Source: Cyprinodon diabolis (taxonomy: Eukaryota; Chordata; Actinopteri; Cyprinodontiformes; Cyprinodontidae). Taken from it: a stretch of 64,000 nucleotides of DNA. Position numbers and translations under genes: made by a program. The stretch spans positions 34,713,196 through 34,777,195 of the forward strand of contig CM060075.1 of the NCBI GenBank assembly GCA_030533445.1, in the 5' to 3' direction. Each line of letters starts with the position of its first letter. Within the stretch, counting starts at the first letter, position 1. Of the stretch, positions 1-12,280 are shown in pieces. The notes beneath the pieces were generated by a model, which was not told the origin of the DNA, did no database searches, and was given only the letters and a program-made list of their open reading frames with translations.

Positions 1-212
1 ACTGTATTCCACTAATTTCAAAAATTCCCCTTTATTTTCAATTACTATTTTCATTAAATAAGAAATACAATTAAAATTGCGCGTGAATACGTTTCATGTG
101 ATAACTGTTGAAAAAAACATGATAAATCCACATTTCAGCCACAGCTCTAGTTCGTATTTTCACAAACTGAATGTTAAAGAAAAAAATCTTTACACTATGA
201 ATAATCCTTATA
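1..212. other. AT-rich sequence, nothing recognised
   Basis: The first two hundred bases are AT-rich with short A and T runs. No reading frame, repeat end or RNA motif is visible. Confidence 0.5.
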
Positions 213-755
213 TAAATTAAATTCAGTTTATTTATATCGCGCCAATTCACAACATGTCATCTTAAAGCACTTTACAGTTCACCAGATCATACAGTCAAAT
301 TGATTCAAAGTTTACTGTCTAAGCAAAACCAGTGGATTGTATCGACTCATTGATTCGAATGCAATCCCTCACACTAAGCATGCTTGTAGCGACAGTGGAG
401 AGGAAAAACTCCCTTTTAACAGGAAGAAACCTCCAGCAGAAACAGGCTCAGTGTGAGCGGCCATCTGCTGAGGCCGACTGGGGTTCAAGGAGACAGAAGC
501 AGAGATACAAAAAGCCTGGCGGTCCTGTCCAGGAAACACACAGCCAGGCAGACAAGCTCCGAGCCAGCTCCCATATCAGAGGATGAAGAGAGCACATCCA
601 GCCAGTCACAGTTAGAGAAACAGGACTATACTAAAAAACAGGCCAATCTCCAACATCTATAAACAAAGGTTTTGATGGCAGCAGCACAGCTGATATTTCT
701 CTCCTGGATGGGGTCGCAGCCAAACAGGAGCAGAAGAGGCGAGGCTACTATGAGA
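213..755 (-). repeat. Dispersed teleost repeat (family C), antisense copy
   Basis: The left edge reads as an antisense tail (tttatttatatcgcgccaat) shared with copies at 14,191-14,345, 49,900-50,900 and 62,462-62,578. The shared core includes a segment near 'gattcgaatgcaatccctcac' and a stretch matching the consensus that I associate with many percomorph genomes. An open frame of 84 codons crosses it, but it lies wholly in the repeat and is not a gene. The class (LINE tail, SINE or other) is not settled from the sequence; the outer (right) edge near 755 is approximate. Confidence 0.65.
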
Positions 756-1611
756 AAAAAAACCCCACCACATTAAAGCATGAAGACTTTATATCGAAGA
801 ACGTTGATTTTTTTCTAAATTGCATGTTTCCAGTTAGCAAATTCAGTTTCATAATGAGATTTTGAGCAATTTGGGTAATGGAAACCCATCTACTAACTGC
901 AACCTGTGGTTTACTGTAGTTTTTAAGTTTTTAATGTTACAAAGAATAATATTATTGTGACAATCTAAGGAACTCAGTGGAAGGACCCAGCATAGACTAC
1001 AAAGATTATGAAGAATTAAAATTTAAAATTAGCTCACATTTCATAATTATACCATCCTCTGCCAAAAATTACATTAGGTAATGCGTCCAGGTGAAACAAC
1101 GCTTGAGAGATTTAGTTTCAGTGATATGAAAGAATTTTCAAAGGACGGTGATGGGTACTGTACCAAGTATAAATAACTGTCTGATAGTGGAGAGACCATG
1201 CCATGGGATTGTTTTAATGCCATCTAGGTCAATTAGATGAAATAATTGTGAGGAAACAACCATTCAGATATCCCTACATGAAGTTAGAAACGTTAACTTC
1301 TGAAAACAATTATGCAAAAGCATGTCTGTTGTCTTTTCCTTATATTTTCTTTATCACATGTGCTGTTTTGGCATTTCAAGCATCTAAGAAAGCTGCTGGC
1401 CTACATTTGCATTATGGTTCACTAATTTAGGCGGTAATCAAGAATCGTATTGCCATTATTGTTCCATAATGTTTTTTTGTTGAAACATTCAGCTGAGAAA
1501 GCATATAGAGAAAAATAAAACAATGGAGAGGAATGAGCATCTTTAGACATCCTCAGGAAAGTATTATAAAGGAAGAAATAAAAAAATGCATTAAAATTAT
1601 TAACCAAAGGA
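756..1611. other. Unclassified AT-rich sequence
   Basis: I see no repeat match, splice-flanked coding segment or RNA element. The 60-codon frame at 1,248-1,430 looks like chance. Confidence 0.45.
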
Positions 1612-1625
1612 ATGTCTCCATGGGA

Positions 1626-2001
1626 GGGCTGGTCAGTGGAGCAGTGGGTAGCACTGCTGTCTTGCAGCAAGAAGGTTCTTGCTGCAGCTTTATATAGGTC
1701 TTTCTGCATGGAGTTTGCAAGTTCTCCCTAAGTATGCATGGGTTCTCTCCGGGTACTCCTGCTTCCTCCCACAGTCCAAAAACATGACTGTTAGGTTGAT
1801 TGGCTTCTCTAAATTGTCCTTTGGTGAGAGTGTGTACATGAATGGTTGTTTGTCCTGTGTGTCTCTGTGTTGCCCTGCAATGGACTGGCGACCTGTCCAG
1901 GGTGTACCCTGCCTCTCGCCCATTGACTGCTTGAGATAGGCACCAGCACCCCTTGCGACCCCAAATGGGACAAGGGTGTCAGATAATCAATGGATGGATG
2001 G
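1626..2001 (+). mobile_element. tRNA-headed SINE with L2-like tail (copy A), intact target duplication
   Basis: The head contains a worn A-box-like stretch around 'gagcagtgggtagcactg'. The body has the segments 'ttctctccgggtactcctg' and 'ccctgcaatggactggcga', which recur at 6.2, 13.9 and 43.0 kb. The 3' end is (ggat)n. The element is bounded by a perfect 14-bp direct repeat, atgtctccatggga, at 1,612-1,625 and 2,002-2,015, as expected of target-primed reverse transcription. SINE-type classification rests on the tRNA-like head plus tail; assignment of the tail to the L2/CR1 group is from family knowledge and less sure. Frames of 77-95 codons over it are not genes. Confidence 0.85.
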
Positions 2002-2078
2002 ATGTCTCCATGGGAATACTGCTAAACTGCAGAACCAGTTTTGCAGTAGCATCTTTGCTATACAAGATTTGTGAGGAA

Positions 2079-2318
2079 AGTTAAAAAGGATAATAATAAT
2101 AATAATATATTGAACTTTATTGATCTCACATCAAGAAATGTACCTCTGCATTTAACCCATCCCTGTGGGGAGCAGTGGGCTGCCATAGTGGGAAAATGGG
2201 GGTTGAGGGTTTTGCTCAGAGACCGAGGGTGGTATTCTGTGGGAGTGGGGCTCGAACTCAGAACCTCGGGATTATGCTCTAACTCTATGCCTTAAACACT
2301 AGGCCACCACTCCCCTGG
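2079..2318 (-). mobile_element. tRNA-derived SINE, antisense
   Basis: Read on the minus strand, this starts with an A-box-like 'tggcctagtgtttaagg' followed by a B-box 'agttcgagcc' at a tRNA-like spacing, then a body, and ends in a (att)n microsatellite tail at 2,091-2,110. This order (Pol III promoter, body, short-unit tail) is that of a tRNA-derived SINE. It differs in sequence from copy A just to its left. No target duplication was found by eye. Confidence 0.75.
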
Positions 2319-4083
2319 AATGCGAGAAACTGAGTCAATTCCTGTTGTTCTAAAGGAAGAAAATTTCCAGATTTAATTGGTGAACTACTGTATAATTAAA
2401 AGCTTGTGAAGAAAAGCTGAAGAGATTTGAAAAAATTATAGAGATTAAAGGAAAATCTTCCCAAATATTGAGGACATGTAACACGGGCAAAGAGAAATAA
2501 TGTTAGTATTTCTAATTTACATTAAGTAGAAGGAAAATAAGGTTTGGTGTCTTAATATAAAATGCATATATGGTTTAAACTGCTTTCAATGAGATATGAA
2601 ATAGTTTTGTCCAATGTTCACTTTACATTTTAAGACTAGTATTCCATTTTTTTTTTTGTTGCAGGTTCAAGAAATATAAAAAGAAATTAATGAAATAATA
2701 ATCAGATAAAAAATGCTTAGAAAGATCTTTATACATTTGTCATTGTGTAAAGGATTTTAAGGGAAGTAAGTAAACCGTTAAAAGAGAAATTTCATATTTT
2801 TTATTTAAACCACACAAAATGAGGTAGTATCAGCAGCACATAATATTTCACTCTCCACCTCCCGTCGTTGTGAACATAAATCATTTTCAATGACGTAAGC
2901 TGCAGAAGTTCTGTAAAGGACCCAGCAGTGACTTGGCATCCAGAGGTTACAGAAAGCAGCAGGACTAGATCTGCAACTGTGTGCTTTTAGTCTCTTTAGC
3001 CAAAAAAAAAAAAAAAATGGGGCAGAGTGTTTCCTTCATGACTATATCTGAGACTTTATGAGTCTTTGAGTGCGTCCATGGCACAGAGTGTGATGGCGGA
3101 GCACTGGGAATAATTAACTCCTGTGACCCAGCCACTGCAGCGACGGGCAACCGCTGTGACTAGAACGCCTGTCAAATAGACCAGTCATCACCCTCCTCAG
3201 CAGATGAAAAGGAGCCTTCAACACACATATATACACACCCTGCAAACAGGCTCAGTGAGATCCTGCACTCAGCTGCTATCTATTAATTAACATATTTAAC
3301 ACCTTTACGGGCTGAGCAAAGACACGGGGAGAAAACACATGAAACCAGAAACACTTAACAGCTCTTCATATAACAGGTATATAAATTCACTACATGCGTC
3401 GCTGTCTTTTTAGCACACTTGGTACATCCACTTTCACACGAAAGCTACTGATACACACATGGGCATATGGCAAGAAGCTGGCTATTCGTTAGCACCCCTG
3501 ACATCTCTGACAAATTGACTCCTTTATACGAGTGGAAGTGTGCAGAAAGGTGGCGGTGGGGGTGAGAGGATGGAGGCAGGGGGGGCGCAAGAAGGTGGAT
3601 CGTCTCATTCACACGGTCTGAAGGAGCGAGGTATCATTCTGAGACACGCACCCACCAACTCCACCTGTGACACAGGCGGCATGCACAAAGAGCTGCCTCT
3701 GTAATGATGAGCCAAGATGGAGGCGCTGGAGAAGGAGGGGGCTGGAAAGAAAAAAGGGAAGAGGGATGTTGGATTCAGGAGATGATGGTGAGTAAGGAAA
3801 CAGAGAAGTGAAAATGATAAAAAACATAAAATATTTTTGATAAATTGAGTTTTCTTACAGAAAGTGTTCTAAGATTCATCTTTTTTTTTCTTTATCTTCT
3901 ATTTTATGGAAAATAACTAAAGATAAACCAAACATGCATGCAACACCTGACATATTTGGAATATTTTTAGGGCTAATCCGAATTTATATATCAGATTATA
4001 ATCTGCCATTTTTTTTTTCCATTTGATAAATCAATAATCATGTAGACAATGGTTCCTTAAAGAAGATTTTTTACGAAATTAAA
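2319..4083. other. Non-repetitive-looking sequence with moderately GC-richer blocks
   Basis: I could not assign a family. About 2,850-3,300 and 3,400-3,760 are less AT-rich than the neighbours and have no open coding structure, so they could be regulatory DNA, but nothing in the sequence proves it. A-runs occur at 3,002-3,016. Confidence 0.35.
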
Positions 4084-4377
4084 CAGGGTGCAACTAAAAC
4101 TTTTCCACTGGGGGAGGTCTGAATAAAGCATATTGACAGACAAAAACGTTTTTATAATATTAATTGCAAAATGTTCGTATACTTTTGCAATTTTTATATT
4201 ATTATATTATTCTTATATAATTTTTATAATTATTCCTCTAACTGGGTTGCTCTGTCAGCTACAGGCATGTTTTACAGTCTCTATACTCCAGTTAAAGATT
4301 AATCGATTACTAAATTAGTTGACGATTATTACAATAATTGATTAATCGCAATTAAGCCGATTAATTGTTTCAGCCCG
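4084..4377. mobile_element. Worn DNA-transposon MITE with 'gattaatcg' palindromic end
   Basis: The right part is a dense set of attaatcgatta-type motifs ending in 'gtttcagccc'; the left edge reads 'cagggtgcaactaaaa'. Ends of the form caggg(c)tgcaactaa / tttcagccc are typical of a fish hAT-like MITE family that I recognise only loosely. The terminal repeats are worn and no 8-bp duplication could be fixed. Confidence 0.45.
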
Positions 4378-5236
4378 AAATATTTGAACTGTTATTTGGA
4401 TGAAAAGTACTGCATGCCTTGTACTCAATGACACAGAAAAAAAATCAAGGTGGTTGGGACAACAAGACTACCTTCACACTGCAGGCCTTGGTGCTCAATT
4501 CCAATTTTCATGGTGGTTCAGACTACTACTGAAATGGAGCCATCAATAGACTCCAGTCTGAATGTCTCAAAGCCAGGATTGCATTTGCAAAGAACAGAGC
4601 AGGCATCACCACAGAGGACTGTTTATAGAAGTTTTTTGATCGTAATTTTGATCGTATCATAGCAAGAAAAGATTTCCAATGTGTTTTTTTTTTCCTGCTG
4701 GGCTGCAGAGGAGTCTGTATGAATGAGTAGGCAGAGGCTGGATGAAAACATGAAAGTCAGATGAAATGTGACATAATTTTTCAGACTGCCGAGGTTTTAA
4801 AAAGTATCAAATTCGTACCTGATTTAGTACCACATACGGAGGGGGACAAATCAGTTTTTTGCAAAGGTGAAAAGATTGGAATTGGGGCATTCTGACTGCT
4901 ACGTAAAAGTTGGCTTTCAGATGCATGTGAGTAAAAAATGGATTTGGTCAGATTTTCCATAGTGTAAATGAAGTCTAAAGCCTCATTCCAACCGAAATTA
5001 GCAAGTTAACCTGGGATTTTCAAACATGAGTCGACCCACTAACAATCACCATTTCGCTCACTTCCCATTGGCAAAAAAGACTGGGTCTGACCCCCACGCT
5101 GGCAAGTGATTTGGCCTCCTGATTCTGCGTGTCTGGTGACACCATCACACTAAGTTAGCTGTGATGATGTCAATAGTGAGACAAAAATTAGGAAAGTAAA
5201 CAATGGAGATCAGCATGGAAGGGAGCCAGGGTGTGA
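4378..5236. other. Unclassified sequence
   Basis: AT-rich, no coding frame or repeat recognised. The 70-codon frame at 4,450-4,662 has no family resemblance. Confidence 0.4.
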
Positions 5237-5755
5237 TGTCATGATCTTGGGACTGATTGCTGGCTTAATTCACTCAATTCACTTGTCTAACTCTTTTGTT
5301 CATTATTGCTCATCTAATCCATGTGCTGCTGCTTCTGTTTATACGGCTCAGTCCCAGCCATCAGGGCCAGATTATGCTCTCTTTCTCTGGGGCCAGTTGA
5401 GAGAGGGTTTTCAGTGTTCCTTCATGGCCCTGATCTGCTTCTCCTCCACCGAGTGCTTCTGTTCCTGTCTGGTTTCAGTGGGGAGAGCGTTTTTTTTGCA
5501 TTCCACAGTGATTCTGATTTCCTGATCCTGTTCGGCCTCCCATCCACTAAGTGTGCCCTGCTCCCGTCTGAAAGTTCTGCCTGAACTATCAATGGATTCC
5601 TGGAAGCCTGAACCAGCCTGTTCTTGTTCTAATCTGTATCCCTGACCAGGCTTCAGACTCCTGGACACCTAAGCCTTCCTGTTCTGATCCGTTTTCCTGG
5701 CCTGACTCGGACTCCTGCATGTTGTCCTGGGCTGCAGCATCTGAGACGCTATTAT
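5237..5755 (+). mobile_element. Truncated LTR, same family as 12,281-13,242
   Basis: It begins TGTCATGATC, as the complete solo LTR at 12,281 does, and shares the later segment 'tctgtatccctga' with nearby 'gactcctgga' motifs. The right end of the LTR is missing, so no target duplication can be read. Overlapping frames of 85-94 codons on both strands are not genes. Confidence 0.6.
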
Positions 5756-6217
5756 CATATATGCATGAAAAATGTAAACAATTGCTAATAACACATAAAT
5801 AAATCTAAAACACTTGTTTTCAATCTATTTCAAACTTTTTTTGTAATATTAGAAATAAACTAAGCCTTTTTCGTAATGACATTTATCATACTCTTATTTT
5901 CATCCAACCCAAACTGATTTTACTGTTATCTAATGCTCTGTCTCTGGAGTGTGTAGCTAAATGTGAGATTGTTTAGAACTTCTCAAATGTAAACAGTTAT
6001 TTACTAGAACAGCTATTGATCTGGCTATTATTGATCAAGGTGAAACTTTAGGCTATCTAACCAACTGAATCAGGCTATGCAGAGCTTTAGGCAGACTTTC
6101 TGTATTTGATTTGTTTTTTTTTTTTTCAAATCTTTAATTTTGGGATGCTTCATGTGCTGATGCATATTTGATTAAATGGGCCCTGTATTCAGTCTGTGTT
6201 TTTGGACAGTCCAAAAA
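5756..6217. other. Unclassified AT-rich sequence
   Basis: No recognisable feature; poly-T at about 6,114-6,126. Confidence 0.4.
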
Positions 6218-7016
6218 CTGACCTGGCTGCTCAGTGCTGCAGTGGGGTTTTTCTGCATGGCGTTTGCATGTTCTCCCTGAGCGTGCGTGGGTTATCTCCG
6301 GGTACTCTGGCTTCCTCCCATGGTTCAAAAAGGTGAATTTTAGGTTAATTGGCTTCACTAGATTCTCCTTAGGTGTTCGTGAATGTTTTTTTGTCCTGTA
6401 TGTCTCTGTGTTGCCCTGCAATAGACTGGTGACTTGTCCAGGGTGTACTTCGCCTCTCGCCCGTAGACAGCTGGAGATAGGCACCAGCAGCCCTTGTGAC
6501 CAAAGCAGGGATTGTCAGGTGAGGCGGAGGCTTGACACGACCAAAATACAGAGAGTGAAGCTGAGGTGGGTTTCTTGCAAGATTTAATTAACCACAAAAA
6601 AGGTAACAGAAACATAAATCCACAAAATACTGAAAACCAGGGATACTCACAACATGAAGGGGGCAAAGAAATTATGACAAACCAGCATCAGTGACTGAGC
6701 AGGAAGTGCATATATGGGAGAGAAAAAAAAAACAAAACAAAAAAAAAAAAACAGGCTAATCAGCAGATTTAGAGCAGGTGTGAACAGAGGAGTCTAGAAA
6801 GAAGCTCGGGAAAAGAAGACCAACACAAGAGGGCAACAGAGGGCAAACCAGAAATACATTAGAACTTAAATATATCCAGAAAACACCACTAAATAGGAAT
6901 TAAACAAATAAAACTATAAAACAAAAGATAAATATGGATCAAAGTGAAACTGAAAACTCAAACAGAATTAAAACCGTAACAGGGATAAAGAGTAACGGAA
7001 AATGGATGGATGGATG
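6218..7016 (+). mobile_element. tRNA-headed SINE (copy B) split by a solo LTR
   Basis: The body at 6,240-6,512 matches copy A (gttctccctgagcgtgcgtg; ccctgcaatagactgg; cttgtccagggtgtac). Its GGAT tail is displaced to 6,987-7,016 (aaaatggatggatggatg) by the LTR at 6,513-6,981. Removing the LTR and one copy of the 5-bp duplication restores a continuous SINE end. The head is shorter than in copy A. Frames of 102-117 codons here are repeat-borne and not genes. Confidence 0.8.
6513..6981 (-). mobile_element. Solo LTR nested in SINE, TSD gggat
   Basis: On the plus strand it begins TGTCAG and ends GTAACA. The 5-bp direct repeat gggat flanks it at 6,508-6,512 and 6,982-6,986. Read on the minus strand it resembles the LTRs at 14,451 and 16,392: a TATA-like 'catatatg' near the middle, then 'cttgcaagaaaccc'-type 3' sequence. 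Its size, TG..CA ends and 5-bp duplication fit an LTR retrotransposon of Ty3/Gypsy type reduced to one LTR by recombination. Confidence 0.85.
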
Positions 7017-8039
7017 TCCAGAAGAAGAGCAAAATGTGAGTTTACACAAATTTGGACATGACTGGCAGATGTTTTACCTTAGACCAATTTTTCCTAAAAT
7101 AAAATATGTATTTATTCATTATTTTCTTAATTTCTTAACCTTTTGAAATCTATTCCAGCCAAGTTTTTGATCAAAATGAAGGGGGGGATAAAGAAAAATA
7201 CATTGAAATCCCAGACTTGCACAAAAACCTAGTCCTCCTATCAGAGATTAACATTGTCCAACACTGTAAGCTATCTGTAATCGGGTAAGGAAATCTTGAA
7301 CTGCACTTGTACAACAGTAGAAGGCTTCAACAGGCTTCTTTGTTAACAGCCCTGCAGAGCAGTTCTTCTCCCGTGGGGATGTCAACTTCATTATCACTCC
7401 TACTGAACACTTCTTCTAGAGTACAAATAAATTCTCTTTTATCTTTTGTGTTAATCAATCTTATATCCCATTAAATTCCAACCAGTCAGATTTACTAGAT
7501 ATGGACTCCATTGATAAGAATATTGGCAGTTAATTTAAACCACTCAGACCAATTTGATCCAATAGTTGCAAAGACCTTGGAAGTAGAATATATGAAGTTG
7601 AATGGGTGGATCAGAATGGCATCATAACGTCAAACTGTGAGGCTTTGTCAGTGCATGCCTAAGGAAACACATCTTAGAAACCCTCTTGCTTTTTTGTTCA
7701 GCTGCATTGAGCAGAACTGTGATTACTTTTGAGAAACTTTTTTCTTCTAAAAAAAAAAAAAAAGAAGTGATTTTCCTTTATTCCTAAAAAAAACACAGAT
7801 GGTCGTGTCATCCAATTTTCTATAAACCGCCACAGTGCCTGAAAAATATAGATTGGCTAAAAAATAATCGACTAAAATCTGTTTTCAAATTATAGCAATC
7901 ATTTGCAAAGAGAAATAAGTGCTGCATACTTGTTGCTTTCTCCCAGACTGTTGAAAGAGCAATAGGGTCTCCTGTCTGATGCGAATGAATATCACAGTTT
8001 CCCATATGAGCTTACAAATAATGAAATTATTCAGTATAT
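7017..8039. other. Unclassified sequence with a small orphan frame
   Basis: The minus strand between about 7,270 and 7,415 has an open frame without a clear start (containing KLTSPREKNCSAG). It has a coding-like texture but no family I can name. The rest is AT-rich with A-runs at 7,750-7,763. Confidence 0.3.
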
Positions 8040-8317
8040 TTTTTTTTTCAAGGCAGGGGGGATGTAAAATGACCACTGGGGACACTCCCCCCAAGATTGG
8101 ACCACAGCCTCTCTACAGTGAGTGTCAGCTCACCATAATCCTCCAGCAACTGTTTCCTCACTTTCACCAGTCTCATCCTCTCTGCAGAATCCCAGAAGAA
8201 CCAGACCAGACCATACAGCTTCCAGTTCATGTCCACTATCTTGTTTTTCAATAAACCTCTTAACCTACAACCTGCCTCTGTAGTTGCTCTCGTTCAGAGT
8301 CACCTTCAATTATGACA
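8040..8317 (+). mobile_element. 3' fragment of an LTR
   Basis: A polyadenylation-like 'tcaataaacctctt' is followed after about 65 bases by a TATGACA end at 8,311-8,317. This spacing and end match the 3' halves of the other LTRs in the window. The 5' part is gone and no duplication can be read. Confidence 0.45.
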
Positions 8318-9189
8318 AAATAGAGAACATTTTTAACGTAAAAGCTTTCTTACAGAGCCGCGTTGGATATTGTCTCTAATGTTCTTTTTTTAGATGACCA
8401 CAAAACAGGTATCCTCCCTGAAGTAAGAAGTTAAAGAACATTAATCACTCACAGGTGAAGCTCAGTTTCTGAACGTTACAGTAATGAGGCATGTAGCATC
8501 TTTTCCATTTAGCAAGAGAAATTTAAAGCCTGCAGCATGTGGCGCCAAAACTCACCCTGCAAATGCAACCTAGTCACAGCCATCAACGGCAATAACTGTG
8601 GAGGAATGTGCACAGTTTTGGTGATTAGCTTACTTTTGTCTCATGATGAGCTCAGCCGCCTGCCTCTTTGTGCGTTTTAATCTATGTCTTGTTTGTGAAG
8701 TTTAGATATCCTTTGCGGCTCCACGCTGATGACAGTAAATTTGAGGATTATGAAGAGAAAAAAAAACACCTGAGGTAGACAGAGATAAATGGGGGATAGG
8801 AAATGGATGAGGAACGGGAAAACCTCACAAATCCTAAGTAATTCCTTCGGTAGGGGACAGCACAGAGAGCGTTATTCATATCCGGCATTATGATGAAAAT
8901 GATGAATCTACTGCCGTCAGCGATGTGCTGTAGTGTCCTCAGCTGAGAGGAAGAGTGTTCCTGCCATCTAGAATGAGTTGCATGGTCTGTCATCCAAAAA
9001 TTATAGCATATTGTGGATGGATTTAGCTCCTAAGCTTATGGTAATAACTAAGTACACCCTTATTCAATTAGGATGATATGTAGGAGGCAATAGCAAAAGG
9101 GAATTGGACTTCACAAGGCTTTCAAATTATTTAAACCCAAGCTGTAGTTTGCATTGAAAAATGACCTGACTCAACCACTGGAACAACCC
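8318..9189. other. Unique-looking sequence, possible conserved noncoding block
   Basis: About 8,520-8,720 and 8,800-8,990 are GC-richer than their surroundings, lack long frames and are not repeat-like. They are candidates for conserved noncoding DNA only by texture. Confidence 0.3.
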
Positions 9190-9456
9190 ACACCGACTGG
9201 ATTCAAAGAAAGACACCTTTTTCTGGAAATGTGAGTCCTGTTGCCTTTATTCCCTTTTTTAAATCAAAGACACAAATTTCCCATTGAGCCTGAACTAACC
9301 GCAGAATCTTTCCCTTCACTTTACAGTCCCGGTTTGCCAGTGTTCAGAGCAGCACTAGACTCCTCTCTACCTACTCACAATAAACCTGTTTAACCTTCCC
9401 CTGGTCTCTGTTTGGTTTTCTGCATGTGGGTCAGATCTTTGGATAAAATCATGACA
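9190..9456 (+). mobile_element. 3' fragment of a Gypsy-type LTR
   Basis: It contains 'caataaacctgttta' and 'ttctgcatgtgggt', and ends 'aaatcatgaca' at 9,456. The segment 'ttctgcatgtgggt' and the CATGACA end are shared with the solo LTR at 36,831-37,551, so it is a truncated relative of that family. Confidence 0.6.
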
Positions 9457-12275
9457 AATGTAGCCTAAACTTTGTTAAATGGTTTTCAATTGTGAATAAA
9501 CTATTTTATTTGAAGAAAAGGAAACAATTGCTTTAAAATGGTCTATTCTGAAGCCTTCCCGTTGGCATAGGTTCTACCTTATAAAAATGTTCTAAATCAA
9601 CAAACTCTCCAAACCTTTTCTTTAATAAAAATCTTTACATGGTGACTAATCTATCAACTTTTCCTCATTATCAGAATCCACCTGCTAAGCAAAATCTAAA
9701 ATCCCATGGAAACAAGAGCATACTTTGTTGTTTTTTTTTTTTTTTTTTTTTCAATTAACCTTTTTTCCATGCTAGCTTCTTTTTGATAATGTCTAAATCT
9801 TTTATATGACTCATTAATACTTAATAACTGCCATATTTCCCTTTTGCATCCACAGCTTAAAAAAGGGGGAAAAGGCAGGAAATGTACCATGTTAGGGGTT
9901 ATTTATAATAAATTAAAAGGTGAAATGATGATAGAAATCAGCAGGTGCATGATAAAAAGAGGCCATCATTTTCCTGTAATTAGTCTTCTCTGTAAGTCAT
10001 TTAACAGCTGGCTGATCATTTTTAAAAGAGCTTTCTAAAATTTAATGATGTAATTAATGTTCTATTTTATTTCTGTGGTACTTTCATTCACTAAAAATGT
10101 TAGATTTTTCATCAAGCTTTTTGGGACTGCTGTTCAAGGTGCCGCCTCCTCTCAAGCTGCGGTGTCGTCATGCAGGCCTTAAAATAATGATGCAATAACA
10201 AGCAAGACAATCTGCACCACGATCACATATCTGCACTAAATTTTCCCAAAGGATGTGTCAGATGCATTAAAACCTAAATCTAGTTATCTAGATTGTGTAC
10301 AGTGATGTTCCACAGAGCCAACTGATTTACCTTAGCATTTGACTTTTGTAGGTTTGCAGTTTAGGGAGCTGCAGTTCTGTTTATGCTCCCCACCTCCTCC
10401 TGTGCACAGACATGCATTCACCCTGAGGTGGCCCTGAGCCGTCTGGCAGCGGCTGGTGGCGAGCCCATGCCTGGCTGCAAAAGTGTTTGCTTGTGGCGGC
10501 TGCTTATTGCTGATGCTGTTTGATATCTTGGCTGAAGCCTTAACTTTTTGGCTGCTGCGGTGCGGCGGTTGCTGTGATATCTTGAAAGGCAGCTTGGTTT
10601 GGGGAGCTGTCAGTGGCCGTTCCTTCCGCTCCTCTGCCCCCATCTCTGCCATATCTCTTCACCTCCCTCCCCCATCTCTCTTCTCAACCATTTTAATCAC
10701 TCACATCAAACTTGTGCAGGGGGATTGCAGTGATAAATGAACTTATTTAAGAGCTAAACTTGTGAAGGAATATTTAAGATGAGATGACATGATGTAAAAC
10801 CGCAGCACTTACTAGTCTTTCGTTTTCCCTTTAAAATCACAGTGAGTTTAAAAAATGCAGCTGGAGAGTCATAAATCAAGTGAATAAACGTCAATATTCC
10901 GAGTGTTATGTCCCAAAGCTCTATGTGTTTCGTGTTATCTGGTCTACGTGGAACCCTCCTAAAGATACAAACCTGTCAAGACTGATGTAGGCCTCTTGTT
11001 TGTGTAATGTAAGTATTGGTCAGGGCTGCAGGCAAGCAGTGACGATGAGGGATTAAACATTTTCCTTTAAAAAAACGATTTTATACAGTGGGCTATCAAG
11101 AGATTTATTTGAAGTCCATTTTATAAAATAGAAAACAAAGGGAGATGGCCACATGCTTCAGAGAGCCCTGTCAGGTCATAGCATGCTGATTCCAACACAT
11201 AAACGTTAGCAGCATGTGGGCAATCCAGCATATGGTGGACATGGAGGGAGATCGACATGTGGTTCTCTTGATAAAAAGGGAATAAAAACAATAAATGAAT
11301 GCTGCCCGCAGAGAACCCAATGATGCTGTCTTATTCTTAATTAATTCAGGCAGTGCAGGAAATGGAAATCTATCAGGAAACATTTAATTATGGTTTATCT
11401 CAATGCACTTAACAGTAACTTTTGAGCATTCTTTAATATGACCAGTTAAATGAAAAGATTTATTTTATTTATTTAATTGAAAATGAACATAGGATTCTGA
11501 AATGCTGTTACTGAAAATATTGATATACTCTACTTTGCTGTTAGTCATTTAATTTTACAGTATCAAAAGCTTAATACCGTTTACAGTACATTTAAGCTTT
11601 CATATCTTTTAATTTCATTTTCATATACTATTTCACTGCAAGGGAAAATTAGCCTTTGACTGTTTTTTCATTCAAAATGTAGAAATATCATCAATATAGT
11701 GCTTTGTACATATGTTAAAATGCATTTACTTTAAACAATGAATTAGTTATTGCAGTGGATCACCAACTTAATACAAGCTGTGCCCTTACAAACCTTTGTA
11801 ACCAATGTATATCATAAATTGAGCTCAAATGCATGATTTGATAACTGGGGTGAATTTAAAATGTGTGTAATTGAACTGATACCCGTCTTTATAATTGGAA
11901 AGCATCAAAGAATCCATATAAATACATTTCTTGCATCTGCTACCAGCAGTTTTGGAGTGGCCATGAAAGGAAAATGATGTACTAAGCCATGGCTTTGGAA
12001 GCATTAATTATAATTATTTAAAAATGATAAAGATTAATATTATTATACATTCAGCACTTTGCATATAAATATCTTAAAATGCTATGAACAAAAGGAAAAA
12101 AATAAAATAAAATCAGTCATAAAAACCTGGGAATGTTGTTTTGCTTGTTAGCTCCTACACAACTCCCCTCTCTCACAGAAAATCAGTCAGATTAAGCCCT
12201 AAACAGCAGCATTTATTTCCACCAATTCCTCACATCACCCACTTGACTAAAAAATATTGCAAACAAAGATAGGAC
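9457..12275. other. Unique-looking sequence; poly-T; GC-richer block at 10.3-10.7 kb
   Basis: A 21-base T run lies at 9,731-9,751. The 10,330-10,740 block is clearly GC-richer and open on both strands for about 94-106 codons. The frames have no domain or signal I recognise, and the openness follows from base composition. I call no gene here. Confidence 0.4.
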
Positions 12276-12280
12276 TTAAC

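Noticed and set aside
332..662. 84- and 69-codon frames
   Set aside because: Inside the family C dispersed repeat.
6134..6666. Overlapping frames of 102-117 codons on both strands
   Set aside because: They coincide with the SINE body and the nested LTR.
10332..10740. 106- and 94-codon frames facing each other
   Set aside because: Openness on both strands tracks GC-rich composition; no domain, and no splice or start context that stands out.
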